This document shows, piece after piece, positions 1 through 7,889 of a stretch of 23,872 nucleotides of DNA. Both the position numbers and the translations under genes were made by a program. The notes beneath the pieces were generated by a model, which searched no databases, was not told where the DNA came from, and worked only from the letters and a program-made list of their open reading frames with translations. Each line of letters begins with the position of its first letter. Within the stretch, counting starts at the first letter, position 1. Source of the stretch: Spirochaetales bacterium (GTDB taxonomy: Bacteria > Spirochaetota > Spirochaetia > DAHUYW01); the NCBI GenBank assembly GCA_027306915.1, contig DAHUYW010000054.1:1-23872 (forward strand), given 5' to 3'.

Positions 1-1131
1 GCGCCGCCCTCCCTTGCCGAGCTTATCGCCGATGCCCCGGATGAGGCGCTCGGGCGTCCGGTAGCGGCGCGCCTTGGTCACGAGCTTCCCTTTCTGCTCA
101 AGGTGCTTGCCGCGGCGAAGGCTCTCTCCATCCAGGCCCATCCGGACCTCGAGCAGGCTCGCGCCGGGTTTGCGCGGGAGAACGCAGCAGGCATTCCGCT
201 CTCGGCTCCTAACCGCAACTACCGGGATGCTAACCATAAGCCCGAGATCATATGCGCCCTCACCCCCTTCTGGGGAATGTGCGGTTTTCGACCGCGCAAC
301 GAGATCGCTGCAGAGCTCGAGCGCTTCGGTCTTGCCGGAGAGCGCTGGGCCGTGGCGGTCGGCGGAGCTGCCGACGCAGGCAACGCACCTGCCGCCAACG
401 AGGCCGCCGCCGGAAGCCCGCCGCGGGAGGCCGCTTCCCGGCCGGCGGCGGGCAGAGCTCCCGCCCTCGGGGTATTTCTCGAGGGGATGCTGTCGCTTTC
501 CGGAAGGGAACGCGAAGCGACCCTTGAGCGCGTGCGTGGTGCGTGCCTCTCCCTGCGCGCGGAGGCACCGCGCTACGACTGGGTCGTCCGTCTGGGGGAG
601 CAGTATCCTGGCGACATTGGAGCGCTCGCGCCCCTCTATCTCAACCTTGTGCTCCTCGAGCCGGGGGAGGCGCTCTACCTTCCGGCCGGCGAGCTGCATG
701 CCTATCTCGAAGGCACCGGGGTCGAGCTCATGGCCAACTCCGACAACGTCCTCCGCGGCGGGCTCACGAACAAGCACATCGACCTTCCCGAGCTCCTCTC
801 GCTTCTCACCTTCAAGGCAGCCCCCCTTGAGGTGGTGCGGCCGAAGCGGGTGAGCGACAGCCTCGAGCTCTATCCGACGTCGACGAGTGAATTTCGTCTT
901 GCGCGGATCACCCTCGATCACCTGCACGACTACCGCGCCCCCCTCCATCGCTCGATCGAGCTTCTCCTGTGCGTCGAGGGCAGGGGGGAGATCTCCTACG
1001 GGCATCCCAAGCGATGGATTCGCTTCGCGAAGGGTGACTCCTTCGTCGTCCCGGCAGCGGTCGCGGGCTACCGCATGAGCGGCCAGGTGGTCGTCTACCG
1101 CGCCGACGTCCCGCTCGGGGACGACGCGTGA
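1..1131 (+). CDS. manA: Mannose-6-phosphate isomerase, class I (partial, 5' end outside window)
   Basis: Interconverts mannose 6-phosphate and fructose 6-phosphate in the cytoplasm, linking mannose use and GDP-mannose supply to glycolysis. The frame is open from base 1, so the true start lies upstream; 376 residues are visible against a usual total near 390-400. The zinc-ligand motifs of type I PMI are all present: SIQAHPD (visible residues 43-49, ligands Q45 and H47), HKPEI (E82) and PAGELHAYLEG (H233). The segment after it, with ANSDNVLRGGLTNKHID, is also typical. An Ala/Gly/Pro-rich low-complexity stretch at about visible residues 115-155 looks like a lineage-specific loop insertion. The stop overlaps the start of the next gene by 4 bp (GTGA), so the two are probably cotranscribed. 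Family assignment is secure. Confidence 0.95.
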   Translation, partial: APPSLAELIADAPDEALGRPVAARLGHELPFLLKVLAAAKALSIQAHPDLEQARAGFARENAAGIPLSAPNRNYRDANHKPEIICALTPFWGMCGFRPRNEIAAELERFGLAGERWAVAVGGAADAGNAPAANEAAAGSPPREAASRPAAGRAPALGVFLEGMLSLSGREREATLERVRGACLSLRAEAPRYDWVVRLGEQYPGDIGALAPLYLNLVLLEPGEALYLPAGELHAYLEGTGVELMANSDNVLRGGLTNKHIDLPELLSLLTFKAAPLEVVRPKRVSDSLELYPTSTSEFRLARITLDHLHDYRAPLHRSIELLLCVEGRGEISYGHPKRWIRFAKGDSFVVPAAVAGYRMSGQVVVYRADVPLGDDA

Positions 1132-1616
1132 AAATTTGGGTCGATGCCGATTCTTGTCCCCGTGCAGTCAGGGAGATCATCGCGCGCGCAGCGGTCCGGC
1201 GGAAGATAGAGACGATTTTCGTGGCCAATCGCCCGCTCCCGGACGCGGGAGGGCCCTCGATAGTCTTCGTGGAGGTGGGCAAGGGCGAGGGCGAGGCGGA
1301 CGCCTACATCATTTCCAACGCCGTTTCAGTCGATCTTGTGGTCACCCGCGACATTCCGCTCGCCTCCTCGCTTGTCGAGCATGGCCTCCGTGTGTTGAAC
1401 GACCGGGGAGAGCTGTATACCGCGGAGAACGTGCGCGAGCGGCTCTCGGTCCGCGACTTCATGTACGAGCTTCGCTCGAGCGGTCTGTCGCCTGAGCGGA
1501 CCGGAAGGTTCGGGGGGCGGGAGGCGAAGGCCTTCGCCGACGCCTTCGATCGCGAGCTTGCAAGGGCGGCAAAGTCCTCGATCGCCCCCCGCGGGTCCGA
1601 GCCGGATCGGCGATAG
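1128..1616 (+). CDS. YaiI/YqxD family protein (DUF188/UPF0178)
   Basis: A 162-residue cytoplasmic protein of the widespread DUF188 family, which has a PIN-like fold and no settled biochemical role. The family hallmarks are visible: the N-terminal KIWVDADSCPRAV, the middle VTRDIPLASSLV, and the C-terminal NDRGELYTAENV and RDFMYELR. The conserved Asp residues of the first two motifs would be the acidic cluster expected of a PIN-like nuclease fold. Length is close to the usual 150. The GTG start overlaps the manA stop by 4 bp, which suggests translational coupling; no separate promoter is seen. The identity of the family is clear, but its function is unknown, and the pairing with manA need not be meaningful. 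Confidence 0.93.
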   Translation: MKIWVDADSCPRAVREIIARAAVRRKIETIFVANRPLPDAGGPSIVFVEVGKGEGEADAYIISNAVSVDLVVTRDIPLASSLVEHGLRVLNDRGELYTAENVRERLSVRDFMYELRSSGLSPERTGRFGGREAKAFADAFDRELARAAKSSIAPRGSEPDRR

Positions 1617-1645
1617 GGCTATCCCTTTTGCGGTCGCGCCTCTAG

Positions 1646-1674
1646 TTGAAATCGGGTCCGTTTGATGTCATCAT
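1646..1674 (+). promoter_or_regulatory. Putative sigma-70-type promoter of the TRAP operon
   Basis: TTGAAA (1646-1651), a 17-nt spacer, then CATCAT (1669-1674), matching consensus at 5/6 and 4/6. The tatT ATG is only 6 nt after the -10 element, so transcription would start at or next to the start codon. No Shine-Dalgarno sequence precedes that ATG, which fits a leaderless transcript. The call rests on pattern matching alone. Confidence 0.4.
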
Positions 1675-1680
1675 GCGGAC

Positions 1681-2619
1681 ATGAAGGTAACGAGGCGGCT
1701 CCTTACGCTATGCGCGGTGTCGGCATTATTCGGTGCCTCGTGCTCGATCAACAAGCTCGCTATCGATGCGGTGGCAAGCTCTCTTTCGGCGGGAGGGGCA
1801 GGAGGGAACAGCTTTACCTCCGATGACGACCCAATCCTCGTCGGCCAGGCTCTTCCCTTTGCAATGAAGCTGTTCGAGACCCTCCTCGCCCAAGATCCGA
1901 AGAACTCTGCGCTTGCCCTGCAAACGGGGAGCCTCTTCATCATGTATGCGAATGCCTATGTCCAGACACCCGCCGAGATGCTCCCCGATTCGAAGTTTCA
2001 GGAGCAGAGCGCGATGCTCGCGCGGGCCAAAGAGCTTTACCTGCGCGGCAGGAAGTATGTCTTGCAGGGGCTCGAGGATCGCCATCCCGGCCTCGCGGCG
2101 GTGATTCCTGACGCCAGGGGTGAAGGGCTTGAGACGCAGCTCGCCGCCATGACGAAGGGCGATGTGCCCTACCTGTTTTGGGCGGCGGCCGGATGGATGG
2201 GGGCCTACGCCATCAATCCGCTCGACTTCAATCTTGCGATAACCATCAAGACGCCGCTTGCCATGATGGCCGAGGCCGAGCGTCTCGATTCGGGCTTCGA
2301 CCAGGGGGCGATCCACGAGTTTTATCTGAGCTACGACGCCGCGGCTCCGGAGTCACTGGGTGGAGGGCTCGAAAAGGCCCGCAAGGAGTATCAGCTTGCG
2401 CTCAAGTACTCCCACGGCAAGCGGGCGTCGGTCTACGTGGCCTATGCCCAGGCGATTGCAGTCCGGGATCACGATCCCCAGGAGTTCCGGAAGGCCCTGG
2501 ACAAGGCGATCGCCATCGACCCGAATGCCGATCGGGCAAACAGGCTCGCGACGATCATCGCGCAGAACCAGGCCCGTTGGCTTCTCGCGCATATCGACGA
2601 CTATTTCCTTTCGCCATGA
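1681..2619 (+). CDS. tatT: TRAP transporter T-component lipoprotein (TatT-like)
   Basis: A 312-residue exported lipoprotein. Residues 1-20 form a signal peptide ending GAS, followed by C21, which fits the relaxed spirochaetal lipobox. The rest is an all-helical TPR-like repeat protein; stretches such as YVAYAQAIAVRDHDPQEF and LDKAIAIDPNADRAN show TPR-like spacing. In Treponema pallidum the homologous TatT is a periplasmic TPR lipoprotein that pairs with the TRAP binding protein TatP (established for that family; recalled, not checked). The immediately following dctP and dctQM genes support the same role here. The ATG at 1681 has no Shine-Dalgarno sequence but sits next to a promoter-like element. 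Its stop overlaps the dctP ribosome-binding site, so the genes form one operon. Assignment by context and overall pattern is strong, though no single diagnostic motif exists. Confidence 0.85.
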   Translation: MKVTRRLLTLCAVSALFGASCSINKLAIDAVASSLSAGGAGGNSFTSDDDPILVGQALPFAMKLFETLLAQDPKNSALALQTGSLFIMYANAYVQTPAEMLPDSKFQEQSAMLARAKELYLRGRKYVLQGLEDRHPGLAAVIPDARGEGLETQLAAMTKGDVPYLFWAAAGWMGAYAINPLDFNLAITIKTPLAMMAEAERLDSGFDQGAIHEFYLSYDAAAPESLGGGLEKARKEYQLALKYSHGKRASVYVAYAQAIAVRDHDPQEFRKALDKAIAIDPNADRANRLATIIAQNQARWLLAHIDDYFLSP

Positions 2620-2623
2620 GGAG
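2618..2623 (+). promoter_or_regulatory. Ribosome-binding site deciding the dctP start
   Basis: GAGGAG lies 6 nt before the ATG at 2630 and overlaps the tatT stop codon (2617-2619). It fixes the dctP start, although the reading frame stays open much further upstream inside tatT. Confidence 0.8.
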
Positions 2624-2629
2624 CGTTGC

Positions 2630-3637
2630 ATGAACGCACAACTTCGACGACTTGCTGTGCTGCTCGCTGTTTTGATTCTTCCCTCCTCGCTGCCGGCGCT
2701 TACCATCAAGATGGGGACCGTCGCACCGGCCAACACCCCCTGGGACACCGCGCTGAAGACGATTGCGTCGGATTGGTCGACCATAAGCGACGGTGACGTT
2801 TCGGTTCGCCTCTATTCCGGCGCCATAGCGGGCGACGAGAACGACATGATCCGCAAGATGCGCATCGGGCAGCTCCAGGCGGCCGCCCTTTCGGGCGAAG
2901 GGCTCAAGCAGATCGTCAACGACTCCATCATCCTCGATCTGCCCTTCCTATTCAACTCGGGAGACGAGTTCCGCTGGGTGCTCGATCGGGTTACCCCCGA
3001 TTTCAAGAAGCGCTTTGAAGAGAAGGGGTTCGTCCTTCTCGGATGGAACATCGCCGGCTGGATCAACTTCTTCTCCCGCAACCCGGTCGTCTATCCTTCC
3101 GATTTGATGCCTCAGAAGCTCGCCCTCTCGGCAGGAAACGACTCCGCGATAATTCAAGGTTGGCAGCAGGCCGGGTTCCAGGTGGTCCCGATCGGGATCT
3201 CAAACCTCATGGCGGCACTTTCGAGCGGCATGGTCGATGCGTTCTACACCGAGCCTCTCGCCGCCGCCGCCTACCAGTGGTTCGGGATTGCGAAGTACAT
3301 GTGCGACCTCAAGATCGCTCCGCTCATCGGCGGCATCGTAATGAGCGAGCGTGCCTGGAGGCAGGTGCCCGACCGGTACAAGGAGCAGTTCATCGCCGCT
3401 ACCGAAAAGGCAGAGGGTCCTATCTTCCGCAACATGTCCGCGCTCGAGCAGGAGGCGATGAATGTCATGGTGCAAAACGGTCTGGTTGTCGAGAAGGTTC
3501 CTCCTGCCGCCGTCGCAGCATGGCGCTCGACGCTGACGAACGGCTTCGATTCCCTGGCCGGGAAGGCCTATTCCAAGGACGCCTACAACGAGATCATGTC
3601 GCTCGTTCAGGAGTACCGATCCATCCATGGTCAGTGA
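2630..3637 (+). CDS. dctP: TRAP transporter substrate-binding protein, DctP family (TatP-like)
   Basis: A 335-residue periplasmic solute-binding protein. Residues 1-23 form a Sec signal peptide (hydrophobic core LAVLLAVLILP, likely cleavage after SLPA), followed by the typical DctP opening TIKMGTVAPANTPWD. The family pattern continues with MIRKMRIGQLQAAALSGEGL and SNLMAALSSGMVDAFYTEP. Where most DctP proteins have GLKIR, with an Arg that holds a carboxylate ligand, this one reads PQKLALSAGND (about residues 161-171), so the Arg is replaced by Ala165. This suggests a ligand other than an ordinary carboxylic acid, as has been proposed for TPR-associated TRAP systems. The start is fixed by GAGGAG at 2618. 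It overlaps dctQM by 11 bp. The true substrate cannot be read from sequence. Confidence 0.93.
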   Translation: MNAQLRRLAVLLAVLILPSSLPALTIKMGTVAPANTPWDTALKTIASDWSTISDGDVSVRLYSGAIAGDENDMIRKMRIGQLQAAALSGEGLKQIVNDSIILDLPFLFNSGDEFRWVLDRVTPDFKKRFEEKGFVLLGWNIAGWINFFSRNPVVYPSDLMPQKLALSAGNDSAIIQGWQQAGFQVVPIGISNLMAALSSGMVDAFYTEPLAAAAYQWFGIAKYMCDLKIAPLIGGIVMSERAWRQVPDRYKEQFIAATEKAEGPIFRNMSALEQEAMNVMVQNGLVVEKVPPAAVAAWRSTLTNGFDSLAGKAYSKDAYNEIMSLVQEYRSIHGQ

Positions 3638-5504
3638 GCGGGTAAAACGCGGCCTCCTCGGCGTCGAAAACTCCATAGCGAGCCTTGCCCTTGGCCTACT
3701 CGCGTTGCTTCCGGTGGCCGAGGTCGTGGTGCGCCTCGTTTTCCACACGGGCATCCCCGCATCCAACGACTACATCCGCCACCTCGTGCTCTGGGTGACC
3801 TTCCTGGGAGGGATGCTCACCTCGAGGGCCGGAAGGCACCTCTCCATGTCCGTCGGAGTGGATCTGCTGAAAAACCGGGTGGGCGACTCCCTCCGGATCT
3901 GGGACGCCTTTGTCGCTTCGACGGTCACGAGCACCCTTGCCTGGGGTTCAGTCGAGCTGGTGCTCATTGGCTTCGATCCGACGATGCGTGTCGGCTTTCT
4001 CCCGACCATGGTCGTCGCGGCGATCATGCCGATCGGCTACGGCTTCATGGCGGTGCGCTTCGTCTTGAGCGCGCGGGCGATCCGGGGAGGAGCGATCGCG
4101 TGGGCCGGTCCTCTTCTGGGGCTCCTGCTCGGGATTGGACCGGCAGTCAATATCCTGAGCACCCTGCTTCCCAATCCGCCCGCCTACCTGAACGAAATAA
4201 GCAACCTCTTCTATGCGGTGACCGGAGCGGCTACGCTTCCCACCGTTGTCATCCTCATCGCCTCTGCGTTCGTGGGTACGCCGATTTTCGCGGTGCTCGG
4301 CGGGATCGCCTACATGTTGTTCGCCCATTCGGGAGGATCGCTCGCGGTGATCCCCAACGAGGCCTACACCATGCTCACAGGGGAGTCCATCGCCGCCATC
4401 CCCCTCTTTGCCTTCGTCGGCTTTCTGCTGTCGGAGAGCAAGGCCGCTAGCCGGCTCGTCCGTCTCTTCCAGGCGCTCTTCGGCTGGCTGCCCGGCGGGC
4501 TCGCCATCATGTCCGTGCTCGTCTGCGCCTTCTTCACGACCTTCACCGGGGCATCGGGGGTAACGATTCTCGCGCTCGGCGGGCTTTTGGTGATCGTGCT
4601 TACTGAACGGGGCTTCTCGCCAAGCTTCAGCCGAGGGCTCCTCACCTCCTCGGGGAGCATCGGGCTTCTCTTTCCGCCGAGTCTACCCATCATCCTGTAC
4701 GGGGTGGTGGCGCAGATCAACATCAAGGATCTCTTCATTGCGGGTATCCTCCCCGGCGTGGTCCTGGTCCTGACCCTGTCGGGGATCGGCGTGGCAAGCG
4801 CCGTGCGCCACCGGGTAGAGGTGACGCCCTTCAGCCTCAAGGAGGCGGGACTTGCGCTGCGTGATTCGATCTGGGAGATCCTGCTCCCCGTTATCATCAT
4901 CGTCTGCTACTTCGGGGGAATCACGACCCTCGTCGAGACGGCCGCTGCGGCGGTCGTCTACACACTCATCGTCGTGGTCTTCGTCAAACGGGATTTGAGA
5001 TTGGCCGACATCCGGGGGGTAATGCTCAAGTGCCTGCCCATCATCGGCGGGGTGCTCGTGATCCTCGCCATTGCGAAGGGGCTCTCTTACTTCATCGTCG
5101 ATGCGCGGGTTCCGATGCACCTGACCGCCTGGGTCGAGCAGCATATCCATTCGAAATACCTGTTCCTCATTCTGCTCAACCTTGCGCTTCTCGTGACGGG
5201 GAGCCTCATGGACATCTTTTCGGCGATTCTCGTAGTCGCTCCGCTCGTCATACCCGTCGGGGCCCTCTTCGGAGTTAACCCCATTCACCTCGGGATCATC
5301 TTTCTCGCAAACCTCGAGCTCGGCTTTCTCGCCCCTCCGGTCGGCATCAATCTCTTCCTTGCTTCCTACCGCTTCGAGCAGCCCTTGGTGAAGATCTACC
5401 GCAACGTGCTTCCCTTTTCGATCACGCTCTTCCTCGCGGTACTCCTCATCACCTATGTGCCGTGGTTTGCGACCGGGCTCCTCGGGCTGGTGAAGGGCGG
5501 ATAG
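3627..5504 (+). CDS. dctQM: TRAP transporter fused small and large permease subunits (DctQM)
   Basis: A 625-residue inner-membrane protein. Residues 1 to about 160 form the DctQ part with four hydrophobic segments, including the conserved region around IRHLVLWVTFLGGM and SRAGRHLSM. After a linker, the DctM part has some ten or more membrane segments with the usual signatures: FTTFTGASGVTILALGG, SSGSIGLLFPPSLPIILYG and the C-terminal FLAPPVGINLFLASYRF. It forms the ion-coupled channel that accepts ligand from the DctP protein. Fusion of Q and M is common in TRAP systems. The start overlaps dctP by 11 bp; a modest AGGAG at 3609-3613 lies 13 nt upstream, so translation is probably coupled to dctP. 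It is the last gene of the operon and meets asnS tail to tail. Confidence 0.95.
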   Translation: MVSERVKRGLLGVENSIASLALGLLALLPVAEVVVRLVFHTGIPASNDYIRHLVLWVTFLGGMLTSRAGRHLSMSVGVDLLKNRVGDSLRIWDAFVASTVTSTLAWGSVELVLIGFDPTMRVGFLPTMVVAAIMPIGYGFMAVRFVLSARAIRGGAIAWAGPLLGLLLGIGPAVNILSTLLPNPPAYLNEISNLFYAVTGAATLPTVVILIASAFVGTPIFAVLGGIAYMLFAHSGGSLAVIPNEAYTMLTGESIAAIPLFAFVGFLLSESKAASRLVRLFQALFGWLPGGLAIMSVLVCAFFTTFTGASGVTILALGGLLVIVLTERGFSPSFSRGLLTSSGSIGLLFPPSLPIILYGVVAQINIKDLFIAGILPGVVLVLTLSGIGVASAVRHRVEVTPFSLKEAGLALRDSIWEILLPVIIIVCYFGGITTLVETAAAAVVYTLIVVVFVKRDLRLADIRGVMLKCLPIIGGVLVILAIAKGLSYFIVDARVPMHLTAWVEQHIHSKYLFLILLNLALLVTGSLMDIFSAILVVAPLVIPVGALFGVNPIHLGIIFLANLELGFLAPPVGINLFLASYRFEQPLVKIYRNVLPFSITLFLAVLLITYVPWFATGLLGLVKGG

Positions 5505-5574
5505 GCAGCCTGCCGCGCTCGGACTGCCGCCGAGGCCGCGCGTCCGCGCTCGATAATTCGGGTACAGCGACCCC

Positions 5575-6969
5575 TCAGAAATCGGCGCTTCCGACAGCGC
5601 GTGGGAAGGGGATTGTGTCCCGGATGTTCTGCATCCCGGTCACGTACTGCACCAGCCTCTCGAAGCCGAGCCCAAATCCCGCGTGCGGGGCGCTCCCATA
5701 GCGGCGAAGGTCGAGATACCACCAGTAGTCCGGCTCGCGTAGCCCGAGCTCCGCAATGCGAGCCTTGAGGCGCTCATGGTCGCCCTCGCGCTCGCTTCCC
5801 CCGATGATCTCCCCAAGACGCGGGACGAGGACGTCCATTGCGCGGACGGTCCTGCAGTCCTCGTTCATCTTCATGTAGAAGGCCTTTATCTCCTTCGGAT
5901 AGTCGGTGACGATGACCGGGCCCCCAACGAGGCGCTCGGTGAGGTACTTCTCGTGCTCCGATTGGAGATCCATCCCCCAGGCGACCGGAAACTCGAACTT
6001 CACCTCCGCTGCCGCAAGTCGCTTCACCGCCTCGGTGTAGGTGATGCGGGTGAAGCTCGACTCGGCCACGGCGCGGATATTCGCAACGATCCCCGGTTCG
6101 ATCCATTTGTCAAAGAACTCCATCTCTTCGGGGCAGCGCTCTAGAAGCCACTTCAGAATGAACTTGATGAACTCCTCGGCGACGTCCATGTTGCCGTGGA
6201 TGTCGCAGAAGGCCATCTCAGGCTCGACCATCCAGAACTCGGCGAGGTGGCGGGTCGTGTTGGAGTGCTCGGCGCGGAAGGTGGGACCGAATGTGTAGAC
6301 GTCCCGCAGGGCCAGAGCGAAGATCTCCGCCTCGAGCTGGCCGCTCACGGTGAGCGAGGTTCGTTTGCCGAAGAAGTCCTGGCCGTAGTCGACGCGCCCG
6401 TCGACGAGCGGGGGCTTCTCGAGAGGGAGGGTGGTTACCTGGAACATCTCGCCCGCCCCCTCGGCGTCGCTTCCGGTGATGATCGGGGTGTGAATCCAGA
6501 GAAAGCCGCGCTCTTGGAAGAAGGTATGGATCGCAAAGGCGAGGGAGTTGCGTACCCGCATCACGGCGCCGAAGGTGTTCGTGCGCGGGCGGAGGTGGGC
6601 GATCTCTCGCAGAAACTCGAAGGAGTGGCGCTTCTTCTGAAGAGGGTAGCTTTCCGGGGGGGCCTCGCCGATTACGGCGAGGCTGTTCGCCCGTAGCTCG
6701 ACGGGCTGGCTCTTGCCGGGGGACTCGGCGAGGACTCCGGCGACCTCAACCGCCGCCCCGGTCGTAGCCCGGGAAAGCTCAGCGGCGACGGCAGGTGGAG
6801 CGCCGGCGAGGTCGATCACGACCTGAAGGTTCCTCAGGGAAGAGCCGTCGTTGACCTCGATGAACGAAAGGCTCTTCGATTCGCGCTTCGTGCGTACCCA
6901 GCCGCGCACCGTGATCGGCTGCCCCGTGCAGGGCGCGGCGAGAATCTCTTTCACTCGTGGGACTGTCAT
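5575..6969 (-). CDS. asnS: Asparaginyl-tRNA synthetase
   Basis: Charges tRNA-Asn with asparagine. The 464-residue length is typical. The N-terminal OB-fold anticodon-binding domain (to about residue 105) contains [20 protein letters not shown]. The class II catalytic domain has motif 2 with the AsnRS-specific [17 protein letters not shown] and motif 3 near the end ([20 protein letters not shown]). The TRHLAEFWM and [10 protein letters not shown] patterns separate it from AspRS. Its presence means Asn-tRNA can be made directly and need not go through GatCAB. It has no Shine-Dalgarno sequence, but a weak promoter-like element sits 10 nt before the ATG. It lies downstream of, and on the same strand as, the GNAT gene, with a 51-bp gap. 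Confidence 0.98.
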   Translation of the reverse strand: MTVPRVKEILAAPCTGQPITVRGWVRTKRESKSLSFIEVNDGSSLRNLQVVIDLAGAPPAVAAELSRATTGAAVEVAGVLAESPGKSQPVELRANSLAVIGEAPPESYPLQKKRHSFEFLREIAHLRPRTNTFGAVMRVRNSLAFAIHTFFQERGFLWIHTPIITGSDAEGAGEMFQVTTLPLEKPPLVDGRVDYGQDFFGKRTSLTVSGQLEAEIFALALRDVYTFGPTFRAEHSNTTRHLAEFWMVEPEMAFCDIHGNMDVAEEFIKFILKWLLERCPEEMEFFDKWIEPGIVANIRAVAESSFTRITYTEAVKRLAAAEVKFEFPVAWGMDLQSEHEKYLTERLVGGPVIVTDYPKEIKAFYMKMNEDCRTVRAMDVLVPRLGEIIGGSEREGDHERLKARIAELGLREPDYWWYLDLRRYGSAPHAGFGLGFERLVQYVTGMQNIRDTIPFPRAVGSADF

Positions 6970-6979
6970 GATTGACGAA

Positions 6980-7008
6980 GGGATAGCACGTTTCGCTGTG
7001 CGGGTAAA
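6980..7008 (-). promoter_or_regulatory. Weak putative promoter of asnS
   Basis: On the minus strand, TTTACC (7008-7003), a 17-nt spacer and TATCCC (6985-6980). The -35 hexamer is identical to the one before the DAHP synthase gene and the 10-nt distance to the start codon is also the same, but the -10 matches only 3/6. Confidence 0.25.
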
Positions 7009-7020
7009 GAAGTCCGAACG

Positions 7021-7713
7021 CTACCGCTCGAGCAGCCGCTCTAGATGCGCCTTCGCCGTCGGCCACTCCTCGGAGATGAAGCTGAAGTAGACCGAATGGC
7101 GAACTCGCCCCTCACTCGTGACTACGTGGTTGCGAAAAACTCCCTCCTGGGTCGCCCCGATTCGAAGAATGGCAGCGCGCGAGCGCGCATTCAGGCTGTC
7201 AGTCTTGAGCTCCACGCGAAGGGCGTGAAGCTCCTCGAAGGCGTGGCGAAGCATAAGGTACTTCGCCTCGGTGTTGACCCGGGTGCGCTGCCAGGGGCGC
7301 GCGATCCAGGTCCACCCGATCTCCATCCGACGGCTCGCTCGATCGATGCTGGAGAAGCGCGTCGTGCCGACAACCTTCTCGCTCCCCGCCTCGTCCCGGT
7401 AAACCGTCACGAATGGGATCGCAATGCCGCGATCGCGCGCCTCGACGGCTTCGCGGATGAAAGCCTCCATCCCTTCCCGATCGCGAATGGGGACTGGATT
7501 CAACCTGTAGAGCTCGGGGTCGAGGCCCACCGCGCAGAGGGCGTCGAGATGGCTCTCGCTCATCGGCTCGAGGCGCACCCTCAATCCCTGAAGCACCGGC
7601 CGGTGGTCCTTCGGATGCGGGAGAAGGTCGCGGTCGGTGAAGCGCACGGGGCGCCCTTCGGGATCGAAGGGAGGCCAGTCAGAGGGGGGGCGAGCGGAAG
7701 TGCGTTCTGCCAT
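7021..7713 (-). CDS. GNAT family N-acetyltransferase (RimJ/RimL-like)
   Basis: A 230-residue cytoplasmic acetyltransferase. The GNAT fold is recognisable from about residue 40: LRVRLEPMSESHLDAL, then KVVGTTRFSSID, RRMEIGWTWI, NTEAKYLMLRHAFE and ALRVELKTDSLNARSRAAILRIGATQEGVFRNH. The last segment is typical of the RimJ/RimL group (Acetyltransf_3), which acetylates protein N-termini or small molecules. The substrate is unknown. The reading frame is open for 49 codons further upstream, but the ATG at 7713 was chosen because the protein similarity begins there and a good promoter lies 10 nt upstream. It has no Shine-Dalgarno sequence, suggesting a leaderless transcript. It is divergent from the ArsC-like gene and 51 bp upstream of asnS. 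Confidence 0.88.
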   Translation of the reverse strand: MAERTSARPPSDWPPFDPEGRPVRFTDRDLLPHPKDHRPVLQGLRVRLEPMSESHLDALCAVGLDPELYRLNPVPIRDREGMEAFIREAVEARDRGIAIPFVTVYRDEAGSEKVVGTTRFSSIDRASRRMEIGWTWIARPWQRTRVNTEAKYLMLRHAFEELHALRVELKTDSLNARSRAAILRIGATQEGVFRNHVVTSEGRVRHSVYFSFISEEWPTAKAHLERLLER

Positions 7714-7723
7714 GGTGGCTGAA

Positions 7724-7752
7724 ACTATAGGTAAGGCCGGCAGGGCCGTCAA
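7724..7752 (-). promoter_or_regulatory. Putative sigma-70-type promoter of the GNAT gene
   Basis: On the minus strand, TTGACG (7752-7747), a 17-nt spacer and TATAGT (7729-7724): 5/6 matches in both boxes. Only 10 nt separate the -10 from the ATG at 7713, leaving a predicted leader of about 3-5 nt. Confidence 0.65.
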
Positions 7753-7774
7753 CTGGAAGGGCAGGCGCACTATC

Positions 7775-7837
7775 CACGGGCGAGGCAGCGGGCGCCCGTG
7801 CCTCGCTGCGCATCTCGCAGATCCGCGAGCGATGCGC
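7775..7837. repeat. Cluster of GC-rich palindromes between divergent genes
   Basis: Several perfect inverted repeats are packed here. CACGGGCG (7775-7782) pairs with CGCCCGTG (7793-7800). GCGAGGCA (7780-7787) pairs with TGCCTCGC (7799-7806), and these two stems are mutually exclusive. CGGGCGCCCG (7789-7798) is itself a palindrome. A second hairpin pairs GCGCAT (7808-7813) with ATGCGC (7832-7837) and CTCGC (7814-7818) with GCGAG (7825-7829) around a 6-nt loop. It lies between the promoters of the GNAT and ArsC-like genes. It could be a REP-like element, an operator region, a terminator of upstream read-through or part of a small RNA. No identical copy was noticed elsewhere in the window. Confidence 0.7.
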
Positions 7838-7840
7838 CCC

Positions 7841-7869
7841 TTGTTTGCCGCACGGGTCACTGGTATGCT
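7841..7869 (+). promoter_or_regulatory. Putative extended -10 promoter of the ArsC-like/arcA pair
   Basis: TATGCT (7864-7869) is preceded by TGG at 7861-7863, giving an extended -10 element. A weak TTGTTT lies 17 nt upstream. The predicted leader is about 14 nt and contains GGGAGG (7871-7876). Confidence 0.4.
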
Positions 7870-7889
7870 CGGGAGGCAAGGATAGGTTT

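Noticed and set aside
5505..5574. CTCGG/CCGAG hairpin between dctQM and asnS as a terminator
   Set aside because: Five base pairs with a 7-nt loop and no T tract; the region also contains only a short CCGCGCTCG direct repeat. Not enough to call.
7714..7860. Longer GNAT product beginning at 7860
   Set aside because: The extension crosses the palindrome block and the promoter and would be basic, motif-free sequence.
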